In this document: piece by piece, positions 62,919 to 64,000 of the stretch
How positions within the stretch are numbered: position 1 is the stretch's first letter
Layout: each line of letters starts with the position of its first letter
Assembly: GCA_030153045.1 (NCBI GenBank)
Contig: JASLID010000010.1
Location: forward strand, 23,521 to 87,520
Reading direction: 5' to 3'
Length of the DNA stretch: 64,000 nucleotides
Origin: Flavobacterium sp.
GTDB lineage: Bacteria; Bacteroidota; Bacteroidia; Flavobacteriales; Flavobacteriaceae
Made by a program: the position numbers and the translations under genes
The notes under the pieces: model-generated
Seen by the model: the letters and a program-made list of their open reading frames with translations, nothing else
The model's database searches: none
Told to the model about the DNA's origin: nothing

Positions 62919-64000
<1,082 letters not shown>

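Overview
The window looks like the chromosome of a Flavobacterium-like member of the Flavobacteriaceae. The DNA is AT-rich. Starts are almost always preceded by the Bacteroidetes -7 box TAnnTTTG rather than a Shine-Dalgarno sequence. Several very long secreted proteins carry type IX secretion (T9SS) C-terminal sorting domains, and many short lipoproteins have a Cys soon after an MKK-type signal peptide. No insertion sequence, prophage or CRISPR array was seen; most of the window is ordinary chromosome.

Layout. 0.2-4.2 kb: sucA-sucB (2-oxoglutarate dehydrogenase E1 and E2). 4.3-11.9 kb: a lipoprotein, an MFS exporter behind a structured repeat, a T9SS adhesin-like protein, a possible regulator divergent from a papain-like lipoprotein, and an LpxH-type phosphatase. 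11.9-14.7 kb: a TPP riboswitch in front of a TonB-dependent receptor, then a Rieske-like lipoprotein. 14.8-17.6 kb: greA, a HIT protein, umuC-umuD. 17.6-23.6 kb: a secreted M43 metalloprotease, ribF, a membrane protein, bioB and a tiny proline-rich membrane protein. 23.6-25.6 kb: a very AT-rich accessory pocket next to the 3' end of a CAU tRNA gene. It holds a 59-codon ORF, a frameshifted STAS-like/GHKL ATPase gene and a STAS-like (DUF4325-type) gene. 25.7-35.9 kb: mce, rbfA, a LolC/E-type permease, a MATE transporter, dusB with an unknown secreted protein, an L,D-transpeptidase and lepA. 35.9-44.3 kb: a T9SS repeat protein, a PfkB kinase broken by a frameshift, a WYL regulator, DinB, thiL, a lipoprotein, trpS and plsC. 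44.4-47.3 kb: an operon of lipoprotein, ECF sigma factor and a one-piece transmembrane/linker/beta-barrel protein. 47.4-55.6 kb: recA, a 2101-residue T9SS protein and recX. 55.6-62.0 kb: a biotin cluster (bioF, TraB-like, ECF sigma, membrane partner, bioD, bioA, ketoacyl synthase). 62.1-64 kb: a small secreted protein, atpC and atpD, the latter cut by the window edge.

How the genes fit together. Cofactor supply is a recurring theme: thiamine (riboswitch-controlled receptor, thiL), biotin (bioB apart from bioFDA) and flavin (ribF). Two ECF sigma factors are each encoded next to a likely membrane partner. The least ordinary items are: (i) the partner-switch-like STAS/GHKL/DUF4325 cassette beside the tRNA; (ii) a fused candidate anti-sigma factor and outer-membrane barrel joined by a linker with 68-residue repeats; (iii) two copies of a structured intergenic element lying just upstream of an MFS gene and of lepA; (iv) two genes interrupted at homopolymers, where removing one base restores the frame; and (v) four genes whose -7 box ends only 4-5 nt before the start codon. 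All calls are by reading the sequence; no database search was run.
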